This document shows positions 1-11,059 of a DNA stretch of 64,000 nt, piece by piece (position 1 is the first letter of the stretch; each line of letters begins with the position of its first letter). Made by a program: the position numbers and the translations under genes. The notes under the pieces are model-generated. The model worked only from the letters and a program-made list of their open reading frames with translations. It ran no database searches and had not been told where the DNA came from. Origin of the DNA: Undaria pinnatifida (Eukaryota > Sar > Phaeophyceae > Laminariales > Alariaceae); assembly GCA_012845835.1 (NCBI GenBank), contig JABAKD010000021.1:15427757-15491756 (forward strand). The letters run 5' to 3'.

Positions 1-219
1 TTGTGCAGAAACGATCCCACGCTAATTCCAAGTAGGCTCCTAGAAGAAAAAGACGATTGACCTCGTCCTATCCCCTGAAGTTGTTTGATCAGGACCGGTA
101 TATTTCGTCACCAGCCGATTCACCTGGTCTTATCTCCCAAAAACAAAAAACTACATAAACGGGATGGTCTTAAAACGGGCACGATACTCTGTACGCAATC
201 AAAACAAAAAAAAACTCAC

Positions 220-402
220 GACCGGAGCCAAGCAAGCGTTGACCGCGGCATGCTTGATTTCCTTCTTGTCGTAATCGTACGCCGACACCATCACGGTGCA
301 CGCGCCGCAGCCCCCCTCTCCACAGCCTAGCTTGGTCCCCGTCAGTCCCGTATTGCGGAGATACTGCAGCAGGGTTGTCTCCGGTTGGACGTTCCTCGCG
401 AC
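220..402 (-). CDS. XDH: Xanthine dehydrogenase, single N-terminal [2Fe-2S] exon (partial gene)
   Basis: This 61-codon exon encodes the first iron-sulfur domain of xanthine dehydrogenase, the molybdenum-flavin enzyme that oxidises hypoxanthine and xanthine to urate in purine breakdown. It reads [18 protein letters not shown] followed by [14 protein letters not shown]. Cys at exon residues 27, 32, 35 and 57 have spacings 5, 3 and 22, as in the plant-type ferredoxin cluster of the family. The exon is bounded by a CAG acceptor (bases 405-403) and a GTGAGT donor (219-214), and both junctions are phase 0. Later exons (second Fe-S, FAD and molybdopterin domains) would lie beyond the left edge of the window. 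The first exon with the initiator must lie to the right, but I could not identify it. Aldehyde oxidase shares this domain, so XDH is the likelier but not the only call. Confidence 0.85.
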
Positions 403-600
403 CTGCGTTTTCAGTTTCGATAAGAACAAAATTAAAAAACATTTCAATTTTAAGAACCTCAGCTGTGGATTGGACCGGTTGAGTGGTCGACACCCAATGT
501 TCTTCGCAAGCTGGGTGACACTCGCGACCGGTTTAGCTTTTTTGCAGTTTAGTAAAGATATTTCTTACCTGGTGCGACCTGCAAGGTTTCCCTCCGGAGA
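403..600 (-). other. Intron upstream of the XDH exon with echoes of the exon start
   Basis: On the minus strand this intron holds two short copies of the exon's first bases. One (529-521) reads GGTCGCGAG without an AG before it. The other (580-567) has a CAG acceptor, ten bases GTCGCACCAG, then GTAAG, so it could be a microexon or a decoy. Between them, around 425-515, lies a copy of the dispersed mini-ORF repeat described at 29340-29715. Confidence 0.4.
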
Positions 601-1062
601 GTGCCTGGAGTCCCTAGGGGAGTGGCGCATGGACACGCTATCACTGCCAGACGCATATCGTGACATTTTGTATACAAAAAAAAATGTTCGGAATATGTGA
701 CTTGCCATTTAACGATTAGGTAATGTATAATCGTGCCCAAAACGGGCGAGGCCGCCCGCGGCAGAGTAGGGAGGAGCGAGTAAGGTGAAACACGTCCACG
801 AAACAGCGCGCCGGGAGGTGGAACTGAGCTCGAGTTATTTCGATAACGTCTCAAAACCTGGTCTAAATCGGGCCTCTCGATCGCTGAAACAACGGGGCCA
901 ACATATACATGTATTTATAGTGACAGCAGCAACGCCGCACAACTCTCATGTGCGTGGGGATTCGACAACAGTAGCGGCGGCACCAGCAGTACGACAAACA
1001 GCAAGCAGTATCCAGTGTGACAAGCATAAAATAACAACATGTTCACTTTGGGCCGGTATCCG

Positions 1063-1066
1063 GTAC

Positions 1067-1102
<36 letters not shown>

Positions 1103-1113
1103 ACAACAACAAT
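1063..1113. repeat. (CAACAG)n microsatellite
   Basis: About nine copies of CAACAG grade into CAACAA. The open frames across it are low-complexity and not taken as genes. Confidence 0.9.
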
Positions 1114-1119
1114 GGATTG

Positions 1120-3870
1120 TGAAGTCTCATGTCTTTTCACGTCTTTGCGTGGTTTCATGTATTTCCATTCAATACGACATATATGAAACGTCGCATCCAG
1201 CAGGGCAAGAAAACGATCTTGTACTGCTGTAATCTTATACCGGGGGCCTGATGTAAAGTAATTTGTCATCCAAAAACAATACCAAGTACTAGGCACATGC
1301 CGTGCTTTGATTTTTAGAGTTGCCCATCCACTTGAGTCGATGCCGTGGGCGAGATGCAATATCAGTACGATTTTTTCTTTTTCTCTGGTAACAATTGGAA
1401 GATAGAATTCGACTGTCAATCGTGACAGCAGACATGGGCACTACTGTTACTGGATGCAGATTTGACTGGCGTTGGACTTGAGTTTGGTTTTCGGGGTGTT
1501 GGTTGGAGCTTTCATGGCAACGCGATGATTTTCTTTTTGATCTACCGTGCGATGGGTGACTGAATCTTGTTGGATGCGTCGTTTTCGCCTAGCAGAAGGG
1601 GGGGAGTGACTGCATACTTGGCGACGCTGCGACAAGTGAATCGTCCCGGGCACAGGGATGGATTGACTGTACTCGGGGACAGAGATATTCCATCGTAGAT
1701 TGCGGATTCTTGTATTTTACGCTGTGCATTAGGGATGCGTTAGAGATACGCGCGAGCTAGTTGGATGCTGTTTGCCGAGAAAGGGGGGGCGGCTGAATGC
1801 TCGGCGTGCACAGCAACCAATAATAAGTTCATGATGCCTTCGATGGTCGACTAATTCTATACGTGTGATAAACGGACGCAGTTACATCAAGGTGAATGCA
1901 CGGCCGCAGGGGAAAATTTGACCCGATCTAATGGGAAGAGTGTCCCGCGTGCTAACTGGTCTTTGGCGCGAGTTCTAGGGTAACTGACCTTACCGCGAAC
2001 TGGCATGTGTCCGGCACGGCATGCGAGATAATTACGACCGGATATCAAATGTGGTGCGGTGTCTTTCAATGCTGCTAGTGCCCGTATACGGAGGGATGGT
2101 CTGAGCGATCGGCATTACGTTATTGGTCTTCATATGCATTGCTATAGTAACGATAGTATATTTCAGAAGAGATACATTTCAGAAGAGGGACATTTCAGAA
2201 GAGGTACATTTTAGAGTTGTAGTTGGATGCGAACTATGCACACAAGGCTACTTGTGGGAGGTCTACCTTTATTGGAATTGTGATTCGTGCTGGTGCCTTG
2301 TGTATCGTTTTGCTCCAGGACGAAGACACGCGTTACGCTTTCGTCCATGGAAATGAAATGTAACCAACGGATGGGGTTCAAATCTCCACGTGCGTCAGCA
2401 GAGTAACATGCTGGTTCTCTCACCAAACAGTTGTACACGGAGGGGTTTTGTCGTTTGCATTCAACCGAGGGGAGTGTCTAGCTGGGGGGCTGCTAAAAAA
2501 GTCCGATTTGAGTGGTTCTATTTGAGTGGTTTTCTATCTGGCAAGTGTTGTTTTGCTCTTTCTTACTGGGTACACAGCAGGGGGGCCGAAGTTATTGAGC
2601 GATGTGATTAAATATTAAGACGGTGTTAGCAATTTCGTTTGAAGGTTTTACCAACAGATTCTCGCTTGTGAAACTTTTCCCTTCCGTAGCTACGGTCTTA
2701 TTTAATATGTGAGATTCACGCTGACCCCGAGATTGAGATATTTGGTATTGAGAATGCCATTCCACCTGGGCAATTCTTGAATTGACAGTAGACACATGCA
2801 TTCAGTTGAGTTGGTAAGCTCGACAGCGAAAAAGGACACCAGGTGTAACCACATTTCACTGCACAACCTTGAGTTAGGAGCTAACCTACTGGTAGGATTT
2901 TCCGAGTATCACTATTGGTGGTCAGATTTCCGTTTTACCTTGGCAATGGTTGACAATGGAAATTGGGAATGCCGTTACCCTTGCAATAGCTTTTTTATGG
3001 AACCTGGGATGTGCCGTTTACCCTGGTCATATGTGCTGAGTTTTTCGGGACCTATCGTATCCAGCACCGAGTAAGGGAGGTGCTCTTGACACTGCGGTTT
3101 CAGATACTGGTCTGCGAATACTTGGGTTTTAAAATTATATTTCGAAGAATATGTGGAAGATATACTGATACGCGTTGGAGTCTTGAGGTTGATGGCTTGC
3201 CTCGCGGAGGCGGTGGATGACGATAATGATACGATCCGGGCTTTGATGGGATGACACTGCCCATACACATGTGTGAGTGCTGCCGGCTGTCGGTGACAAG
3301 ATTGGTGCGGCGTACTCCTTCCTGCGTGGTTTACATGTGAGGCGTTTGATAATCAGGTACTGGCTTCCGTGTGTTTGGTGGTGATACGATATATTATACA
3401 CTTCTCTTCGATGACCATGGCAAATTGCACGAAGTTCATGCGTTCAGCCCTCAAAAATACGAACATTTACATTTTTAGGGCCTGGCGTTTCAGGATCCGC
3501 GCTTTGGTTTTACGTATTCCCTGGTAGTGTGTGAGATGGGCGTTCGAAGAGCATTAGGATCAAGTGCACCGCCCGACGCCGGATGCAGACCGCCAGATCT
3601 CACTCATCGGTCTTCACTCGAGCAATACAGGTGTGTGAGTGTGCACTATTCATATAACACCAAGAACATAAGAGAGATCGCTTTGGTACAGTACCGATCG
3701 ATGCCTCCGCATTTTGCATCATGACTCGACAACACTAACTCGAGCATCAGGCCTGGGCTGGACGTCTGCTGGCCTGCCACATACAGTTACACAGAAAGTA
3801 TAGCGTATCTTCAGTCGGTGCGTAGGCTTCGCGTACGAAAACGGTAGCTCGCTAACTATCACTTGCGTAC
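1120..3870. other. Non-coding stretch, weak internal repeats only
   Basis: I see no gene here. A unit with TTGGATGC, a G-run and a following GACTG or GGCTGAATGC recurs near 1445, 1570 and 1765, with a spacing of about 120 to 200 bp. A 15 to 17-bp tandem repeat (TTTCAGAAGAG core, three to four copies) lies at 2160-2212. All open frames are short and lack splice support. Confidence 0.5.
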
Positions 3871-3879
3871 AAATCAGGT

Positions 3880-4165
3880 AGACTCAAGTAGTCCACTCCA
3901 AAAGCTAACCCACACTATAACTACTTCGTCTATGCATCCTGAATTCCACACATGTCTGTTGTCTCCCTCACTGCGGGTTATATAGGTTTCGTGAGCAGAA
4001 CAAGGTGGACGTCTTAGCCCTGTTGGCATCGTCATCAGCACGTAAATCACCGACCCGTATCCTTCACGAGGGTATACACAACACCCCGTAACACGCGCGA
4101 CCCAAGTATCACAAGCAGCTGGCAAAGATGAGTTTGATCAAAATCGTTTTTGTCGATCTCACAAC
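3880..4165 (+). repeat. Degenerate copy of the mini-ORF repeat family
   Basis: This is an old copy of the family described at 29340-29715. It keeps the order ACGCGCG, a variant of the CTTGCAAATATGAG motif, and a start reading MSLIKIVFVDLTTEV. A fuller member, 9945-10330, has the same orientation. Confidence 0.45.
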
Positions 4166-4399
4166 TGAAGTGTTACATATACCGAAGGCTCTCTTGCTTG
4201 CCCCGCAGCCGAAAGTGTGCGAAAAACTCTCGGCCGCCGGAGAACAGTAGCCCCCCCCCGAAAGTGCATGTTTTACATATATACATATTGCGCGCCCGTG
4301 CCAATCAGCGATCAGGGTAGTAATCGCAACATCGCATCAGGCAACATGTAAAGCAGGTAGCAGTGCTACCCGTGCTTAGATGCTGTGGCTCGTGAAGGC

Positions 4400-5610
4400 T
4401 CTAGGTCGACCCAGCAGGCTTGGCTGCTGTGCGTGGACAGGAATACTACGCTGACTCGGCCGGATCGGGGACGAGACCTCCTTGCAACCCTAGAATTGCA
4501 AGGAGCTGCGCCCCGGATCGGTATGCTGTGGCTTTCCCAGGGGCACGCGCGGCAGAGTTCGGGACGGGAAAGTGTGGTCTGGACGGGAACGGGACGAGAC
4601 AGGAACGGTAAACCGTGTGGTGTTTCGCTCCCGACCACGATTTCCCGATCGTTCCCGTCCTTGGTTTCTGTTCCCACCATCTACCGTCCCGTCGAAAGGT
4701 GTCTGGTTCCCGCCCCAAGTGTTTATCATCCCGCTGCCTGTTCCCTTCCCGACTGTTTCCCGTCTCATTGCCTGGCCAGTTGTTCCCACCCCATCCCGAC
4801 GTTAGCACACACTTTCCGGCGTTCGCACACACTTTCTCCCATCCCGTACCTCAGTACTGGGGCAGTTATCAGTCCACTTACAACCATACTTCTCCTTTCC
4901 CATCATATGGCCATAATGGATGCAACTGATGGCATTGCACGCAACTTTGGATGCAACAACAAAGAGAAGATTGTTGGACTGCTGGACACTGCATATGGGT
5001 ATTTGATATCCCCCCCGCCTTCTTCGTTTTTCTAAATCAACTATAAAAAGTATATTTAATAAATTATTTCTTTAAACCAAAATTTTAATTAACACAAAAA
5101 CACAAACACGAAAAAAAAGCCTCAGGACAAATGTCAGCCGTCAGCTGTCAGCTGTGAGTTCTCAAAGAAACCAGCAACACAAGCATCCCCTGCGCACACA
5201 TGAAACATGACAAATATGAGAGTTGCGGAGGTGTGCCAGCACGTCTGCTTCGGCGGCTCAAGCAGAACCAAGCCAAGCATTCCCGACAATGCCCCAGGCC
5301 GTTTTCCCCACCACATTTCCGACCGATTTCCCAACTTTTTTCTCGACTATGCTCCCGACTCGTCCTCGATCCCGTCCTGTCCCCACCAAGACATGGTATA
5401 CCAAGAAATGGTATGCTCCCATCCCGTCCCGTCAACCATATGGCTTCCCACCTTTACGTCCCATTCCCATCCCGCGGGAAAAAAAAGGGAATATTTTCCC
5501 ATACCGTCCATCGGGAAGACCCAAAAAACAACCCGCCTGCGGCGGGCGAGACGGTCCCATCCGGTACCGCGCGGTGCCCATGCGTTTTCCGAAAGATTCT
5601 ACTTTAGTTC
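4400..5610. repeat. Segment rich in degenerate GGGACGGGAA-type repeats
   Basis: Two blocks (about 4540-4810 and 5270-5570) carry many degenerate copies of a GACGGGAACGGGA-like motif in either orientation. They flank an AT-rich centre and a short codon-like stretch at 4910-5001 (MDATDGIARNFGCNNKEKI). Repeated motifs near both ends of a segment are typical of DNA transposons such as hAT elements, but I found no matching termini or TSD. The open frames through the blocks are repeat-derived. Confidence 0.4.
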
Positions 5611-5639
5611 TGGTTGAGAGGGTGTCTTAACTCCCCACA

Positions 5640-7600
5640 AAAGGCACTAGAACGCTTTGAACATGGAACGGAAATACTTCAGCTTGCTGTTGACTGGTTA
5701 TCAAAACATGAGTAAATTCCTATTCATAGCGTTCCCACCCTGACCGTGAATTTGGGAATAGGAAGAGTACACCCAAATCAGTTAATCTTATGCAGCAAAA
5801 ACAAACGGTCCGCTAGGAACAAGATTTACGGCAACTGATTGGTGCTGGGAGTGCTTACTGATTGCTGCTGGGAGTGCTTTTTTATATCTGGGAATTTTGC
5901 TTCATACGCTGGAGGCCCACGAGAGTATGGGTGCACATGGAACGAATGACCACGCAGGACTGGGCCGTTGCAGGAGCCACGCGACACCGTCATGGCCTGA
6001 CCAGGAAGCTCGCGAGACAAAAGACTGGGTTGCGAACGAAGCTCTAGCGATATATTTGTGGCAAAAGTGTGGCACCGATGTCCGTTCATAGAAGTTTCAG
6101 TTTCGGTAGTGTTCGGCGAGTCACGAGGGCAATATCACAACTTCTAGATTTTTCCCGACGGCGTCAATTTGGCTAGCACCAAGGATGTCGGATTACAGAA
6201 TTACGTCCTTACGGCGAGCTGCTTTTTCGGAAAGTAACATAGGACTTGGCCGGCGAATTGCAGGACCCCCCCAAACACCTACAAACCAACAACCGTAAAA
6301 ATCTCTAGGAAGCCCCCGCTTTTTGTTTCCGGGCAGTCACATTTTGGACATTTGAGTTTGCGCTGCGCCCTTGCCCAGCATCTACACTTGTACTTTGAAC
6401 TTGGGCTGTGATCCTGTGACCTGCATCGACCATGGTGATGGCCTTTTGGATCGCAAAAAGGTACAAGCACTCAGGTGTACGTGAGAAGCAAGCTTGTCGG
6501 CATCGTTGAAGCGGAGGGGAGGGTAGCTTGTCACGTACCTCCCACATGACCATGGTAATATTCATAATGATATGAGGCTGCTAGCTAAAGGCTGCACGCA
6601 CCTGTGGCGCCTTCGGACGTCAAGTAAGTGTACATTTCCGTGCTGCTTCGATTTTTTCGTCGAAACGAAAAAACAAGAACGGAGTAGTTGCAAAACGGAA
6701 ACGAATTCCGACGTGTACATTTTCAAAACAATATTGTTAAGAATTCGGCAGCAGCAGCCTATTCTCGTGATAAACGTTCAGTGGCGACTGCACAGCACAG
6801 CAGTGTACCTAGTCAATGCTCACCAGCATAGAGTACTGCTAAACAAATAGAAGTACCGTTGCCAGCGTTATGCGACCGGTCTACCCAAGCAGTAGTACGT
6901 AGGAGCAATAGGGTGAAATCAGATACGAGCAACAATGCAGCGCAACAACGTATGTACAAGCCACGATCTGGGGATAATACGTTGGTTGGCTATTGGGACA
7001 TTGACGTAGCTAACTATTCACGAGCAAACCCCAGGGAACGTCGCCGTATGTACTGTAGACCACAAGCAAGCCTCAGGGAGCGTTGCTGTCGGTAGATGAG
7101 GCAACAACGCGTAGGGTAACACTCTGCATAGCCGCAGCGTTGAGTCCGTTGAGGACGGTGTGCAAGAGCGCACACCCCTTTCTGCTGTCTCCATCTTGTT
7201 TCCACCTTCTTCTACCTTTCTAGCCCGAAAGCGGCTACTTTCAACATGAAACATTTTTAAGCGCCAGCAAGGTAGTTTGGCCACTACCAGCCCAAGTCTG
7301 TCACAACTTGCCAGCGGTGCCAACCGGATATCGAACAAATGCTAGCAAAAAATAGTTTTCAATACGTCAGATGTGAGTTCGACTAATTGAGTGGTCGGTA
7401 CTCACCCCTCAAATTTGCAAGCTGTGCAATACTTCGGAACATTACTATTTGGCCGACCTAGTCGCCAAAAGTGATGTTGCGACAGCCATGATGGGTGTAA
7501 CGTGCAATAGCACGAACCAAAATAACCAATAAAAAATAATAGGATATCCATTCCGATAAATTGCCAAAAAATAAGTAGAGGTCTGCAAAGTTTTTAATCC
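5640..7600. other. Non-coding, includes the left end of the hAT element
   Basis: No gene is supported. A small tandem duplication (TGCTGGGAGTGCTT twice, 5844-5879) and scattered short open frames are present. Left of 6180 is flanking DNA; right of it is the interior of the hAT-like element. Confidence 0.5.
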
Positions 7601-8100
7601 TAGCGAGGATGTCTTTCATACACACGTCCCCATTTCTTATTTTATTTTCTAAGAAATACAAATACACCCCAGCTGTGAGATGCAAGATTCGTCGAAACTC
7701 ATACTTGCTTGCTGTTTGTGATACTCCAATCGCGCGTATTACGGGGTGTGTAATCATCAAGGATATGGGTCGGCTACTCCCCTTGGAACTACACAACAGT
7801 GTAGCTTGTACCAGGGTCAGCAGGGTTATGTTAATCAATCTGTGCGCGGAACCTATAAAACTCGTTTTCGAGGGGGACAAAATATGACGGGTGTGGAATG
7901 CACCAGGGTCAACAGAGTGACGTTAATCAATCTGTGCGCGGGATCTATAAAACCCGTTTTTGAGGGGGACAAAATATGACGGCTGTGGAATGCACCAGTA
8001 TATCATGTATATGCTGTAGTTACTTAGTTTTAGTATGGCCGATGAGGAGAGGGGGGCGGGTATAGAGGAGATAGGTCGCCGAAATTAATAGGAGGTTACT
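7600..8100 (-). repeat. Mini-ORF repeat copy with internal tandem duplication
   Basis: This is a reverse-oriented member of the family described at 29340-29715. An inner segment is duplicated in tandem: about 7790-7890 and 7890-7990, each with TTAATCAATCTGTGCGCGG and GAGGGGGACAAAATATGACGG. The mini-ORF start (7704 downward) is frameshifted after MSFDE. Confidence 0.7.
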
Positions 8101-8462
8101 GCACGCGTAATGCTAGAAGGTGATGGTTGGGGCGGCGGGGATGGGGGGGGGGGGGTGTACTCAATTTGTGCATGGCCGTAGTCTTATGACCATAGACCCT
8201 CGCATCCCTACTGTGCCGGGACGGAGCACGTCGGATTTTCACTAACCAGGAAGACATTGCTTGCACCAAGCCCAAGCTCCGTGAGGTGTTCGGCGAGTCG
8301 CATGAAGGGTGAACTGCGTCCTTCCAAGAACCGCTTGTAAGCACGACTTCGGAGCGTTGTGCCTGCTTTTCTTGCGTATGGATGACAGCGCCAATGAGTT
8401 ACTTAGTTTTCTGGTGTGGCCACTTCAGAGACAGCAATGGGTATTACTATGTACCTGCGTCG
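8100..8462 (-). repeat. Poly-C-tailed dispersed repeat, near full-length copy
   Basis: Read on the minus strand, this copy runs from the GCTGTCTCTG region through GCGACTCGCCGAACACCTC and CCGACGTGCTCCGTCCCGGC to a terminal GAGTACAC plus poly-C (G-run 8143-8155 on the plus strand). Other copies lie at 27050, 29880, 33112, 34018, 36858, 37320, 38310 and 58560. Copies are shortened at variable 5' positions but most share the C-rich 3' end. Confidence 0.75.
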
Positions 8463-8484
8463 TGCGTGCCTAACCATATAGGTG

Positions 8485-8590
8485 GGGGGGGAATTGAAGA
8501 CCATATAAATGAACTGGAGCTACTGCATGGTGGGTGGCTCGAAAGGTAAAGAGATGATATCACCTGTCGGGTAGTATTTATAACTCTTGG
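8485..8590 (+). repeat. Dispersed repeat shared with 41245-41345
   Basis: About 100 bp containing GAAGACCATATAAA, GGAGCTAC, GGCTCGAAAGGT and CACCTGTCGGG matches 41245-41345 in the same order. No coding content is seen. Confidence 0.7.
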
Positions 8591-8629
8591 CGGATCTTGA
8601 TTTTTGGTGGAGCGGAGAGGGAGGGAGGG

Positions 8630-8716
8630 AGGGGGGAGGGAGCGGGGAAGGGAGGTGGAGCGGTTGTTAGGGGGGGGGGGGGGGGGGGGGGGGTGACGGG
8701 GAGGGGGGGGAGCAAA
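8630..8716. repeat. G-rich tract with 24-bp G run
   Basis: A purine tract contains an uninterrupted G run at about 8670-8693. Such runs recur across the window and often adjoin the poly-C-tailed repeat. Confidence 0.9.
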
Positions 8717-9339
8717 ATATGCTGCCTGCATGCTAGATGCAGATGCCCAATATTTCAAAGGAAATCTATGAGGTGGATGGGAGCAAACCATACGTCGTTT
8801 TGTTTTCACGTTAATGTCATTGATACTAGCGGATTTTGACTTCCGTATAAGATGAATACATCCAATGGCACTTATGGTATGCTGTTGCGTTGGTTTATCT
8901 GTAGACTATGTACCAGGGCATAAATTAGTGGTTCGGTGCCTGTTGCGCGCAGCGCAACAGGGCTGACTCGCGTGTTTCGTGCCTGCCCCCGGAGGGCCCC
9001 ACGGGAGAGCCTCCCGCAGGGCTGCCGGAGACGAAACAATTGCCATACATGCGTGAATATACGCCTGAAAACCAAGTAACGTTATCGATTTTCGAGCGTG
9101 CCCCCAGTTGGCAGTGTGATTTAGAAAAAAAGACCCCAGCAAAACCACTCGCCTAAAACGCGCACCAAAACGTTTCCCCTGCGGGGAAAATTAATGCGCG
9201 CCCAACATCGCGCGTTGCGCTGCGCGCAATCAGCCTCGCGGCGACTGTTGCACAAAACGGTTATATTTCACCCAACTGTTGCGCCCGCGCAACAGCGCAA
9301 CAGCCAATGAATGCCCTGGTATGTACCCCTGGTAGTAGG

Positions 9340-9645
9340 ACACCCCTGTATATGGACACCCCTGGTATTGGTTAGGGTTAGCGCCATCCATGGTGAAAAA
9401 CGCAATAATGTAGGAAACCCCCTGGTATCTCTGTGAGGTCACTAGGGGGGCACTCCGACCTGTATGGGAGATACACAACCATTGTTGTGTTTTTTCAACC
9501 ATTTCACCCCAGTGACGTCATCAGGGGAAACTCATCGGTAGATTTCCTATGGGTTAGGGTTAAGGTTATAGGGTTAGCTCCATCCGTGGTGAAAACACAC
9601 AATAATGTAGGACACCCGCGTTCATTGAAGATCATCTAAACATAC
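9340..9645 (+). repeat. Dispersed repeat carrying an internal telomere-like motif
   Basis: The unit contains GGTTAGGGTTA-type steps (around 9370 and 9545-9580) between conserved flanks: ATTTCACCCCAGTGACGTC on one side and AATAATGTAGGACACCC on the other. The same arrangement appears inverted at 56180-56330. The telomere-like steps are therefore part of a mobile or dispersed unit, not a chromosome end. Confidence 0.65.
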
Positions 9646-9944
9646 GATGGTGTCCCCTGAGCTATAGACAAACGTTGGGGACCTTAGCCTTTAGGGTACA
9701 CCTGCCGGTAATCGAACAACCATGCCTGGCTATGTGTAATCGGGCAACTATGCGCCTGGCGATCTTTGTGATCAGCAGATTATTAATAAACTGCGACAAT
9801 TTTGAAGGTCGTACATAGGCCGACGGCGTATCGCCAGGCAGGGTTAGGGGAGTTGGACATAACCGTATGATAGAGCATTCGACACAGCACTTCCTAACAT
9901 GACCACTTCATAGTGACTTGCTTAGGAACCTAGCCGAATACGAG

Positions 9945-10330
9945 TAGTGCTGCAATGTATGCAGTAAGCTCCTAGGATACTCATTGATGCGACCTATCCC
10001 CCCTATATCCGCCCCGTTACCCTCGCCAGTCATACGACTACAGGATATACAAAATAAACTGGTGCAATCCACAGCTGTCTGATTTTGTCCCCCTCAAAAA
10101 CGCGTTTTGCAGTTTCCGCGCACAGATTGATTAGCATCATCCCGTTGTCCCTGGTACACGCTACACTGTAGTTCTAAGAGGAGTGGCCGACCCATATCCT
10201 CAATGAGGACACACACCCAGCAATACGCGCAGTCGGAGCATCACACAAAACTTGCAAATATGAGTTTCGACGACATCTTCGATCTCACAGCTAGTGTTTT
10301 TGTATTTTTTATAATATATGCTACTGTAAC
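9945..10330 (+). repeat. Mini-ORF repeat, near full-length copy
   Basis: This is the plus-orientation counterpart of 29340-29715. It starts near CAGTAAGCTCCTAGGATACTC and ends at the mini-ORF that begins at 10260 (MSFDDIFDLTASVFVFF). Here the frame stays open for 43 codons to 10391, with a hydrophobic stretch FVFFIIYATVTILW that could form one membrane helix. Confidence 0.7.
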
Positions 10331-10387
10331 TATTCTTTGGACTATTGATAGTATCGCGTGTCAAAAAGGATCGCTAGGATATCTATC

Positions 10388-10822
10388 ATAATTAGGGGCG
10401 CGAAGCGCGCAGCGCGAGCACTTTTTCTTGGTTTTTCAAGGAAAAAAAGCCTCTTCATATCGGATCGCATTCGAGGGTAGGGTAGGGTGCCTTGAATTGC
10501 TTTCTCTGTGTGTGTGGACGTTTGTGTGAGTCAACATGTTTTTCGGCCACGTTTGTCCACCGCACTCAACGTACACGGCAACATGGCCAGTTCCGACGGG
10601 TGATGTGCACGCACAAATAACAGACAGCTCTTCTCGTGCTGGTTTCGCTGTAAGTCGTTGAGAGCTCGTCGAGACAAGTGCGGCAACGTGTGATTTCACA
10701 GGCATTGCTGGGCTACGTAATATACGAGTACAGTATGGGTTTCTCCGATGTTGGTTGTGTGTTTTCGTGGTCGGAGATACAAATCGTCTCTTCAAGAGTT
10801 CAGCCGAAAAAAACGGGAGCAC
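10388..10822 (-). repeat. Dispersed repeat with a conserved open frame (copy 1)
   Basis: A 128-codon open frame on the minus strand (10822-10436) includes HVAALVSTSSQRLTAKPAR, EELSVICACTSPVGTGHVAV and ECGGQTWPKNML. A second copy at 24760-25110 in the other orientation gives closely similar residues in the same order. It ends near a GCGCGAAGCGCGC palindrome. I do not recognise the peptide. It could be part of a transposon or a repeated gene fragment. Confidence 0.55.
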
Positions 10823-11059
10823 TATTTATCTTGGCTGCTTCTGTACGAGTACCTACTTTCAGGAAGTTGGTCAGCAAGACAAACGCACAGGGACACTGAT
10901 CCGGCTCTGGTCTCGTGTGCCGTCCTGCTGTTATTACCGCTGCTACACTCTCTGCTCCTGCTGCTGATGATTCTAACTAATACTGCCCCTGCTACGAGTA
11001 CAGCATCAGTCGTACGAGTACCGACTTTTGGTTTCCCTCAAAACAAAACGTAAATATCA

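Noticed and set aside
2360-2400. tRNA candidate from a GGGTTCAAATCTCC stretch
   Set aside because: There is no matching acceptor stem, D arm or anticodon arm upstream.
4385-5035. A 216-codon open frame
   Set aside because: It runs through degenerate GGGACGGG-type repeats; only a short core looks codon-like.
9360-9640. Possible chromosome end because of TTAGGG-like motifs
   Set aside because: The runs are short, interstitial, inside a dispersed repeat, and the sequence continues on both sides.
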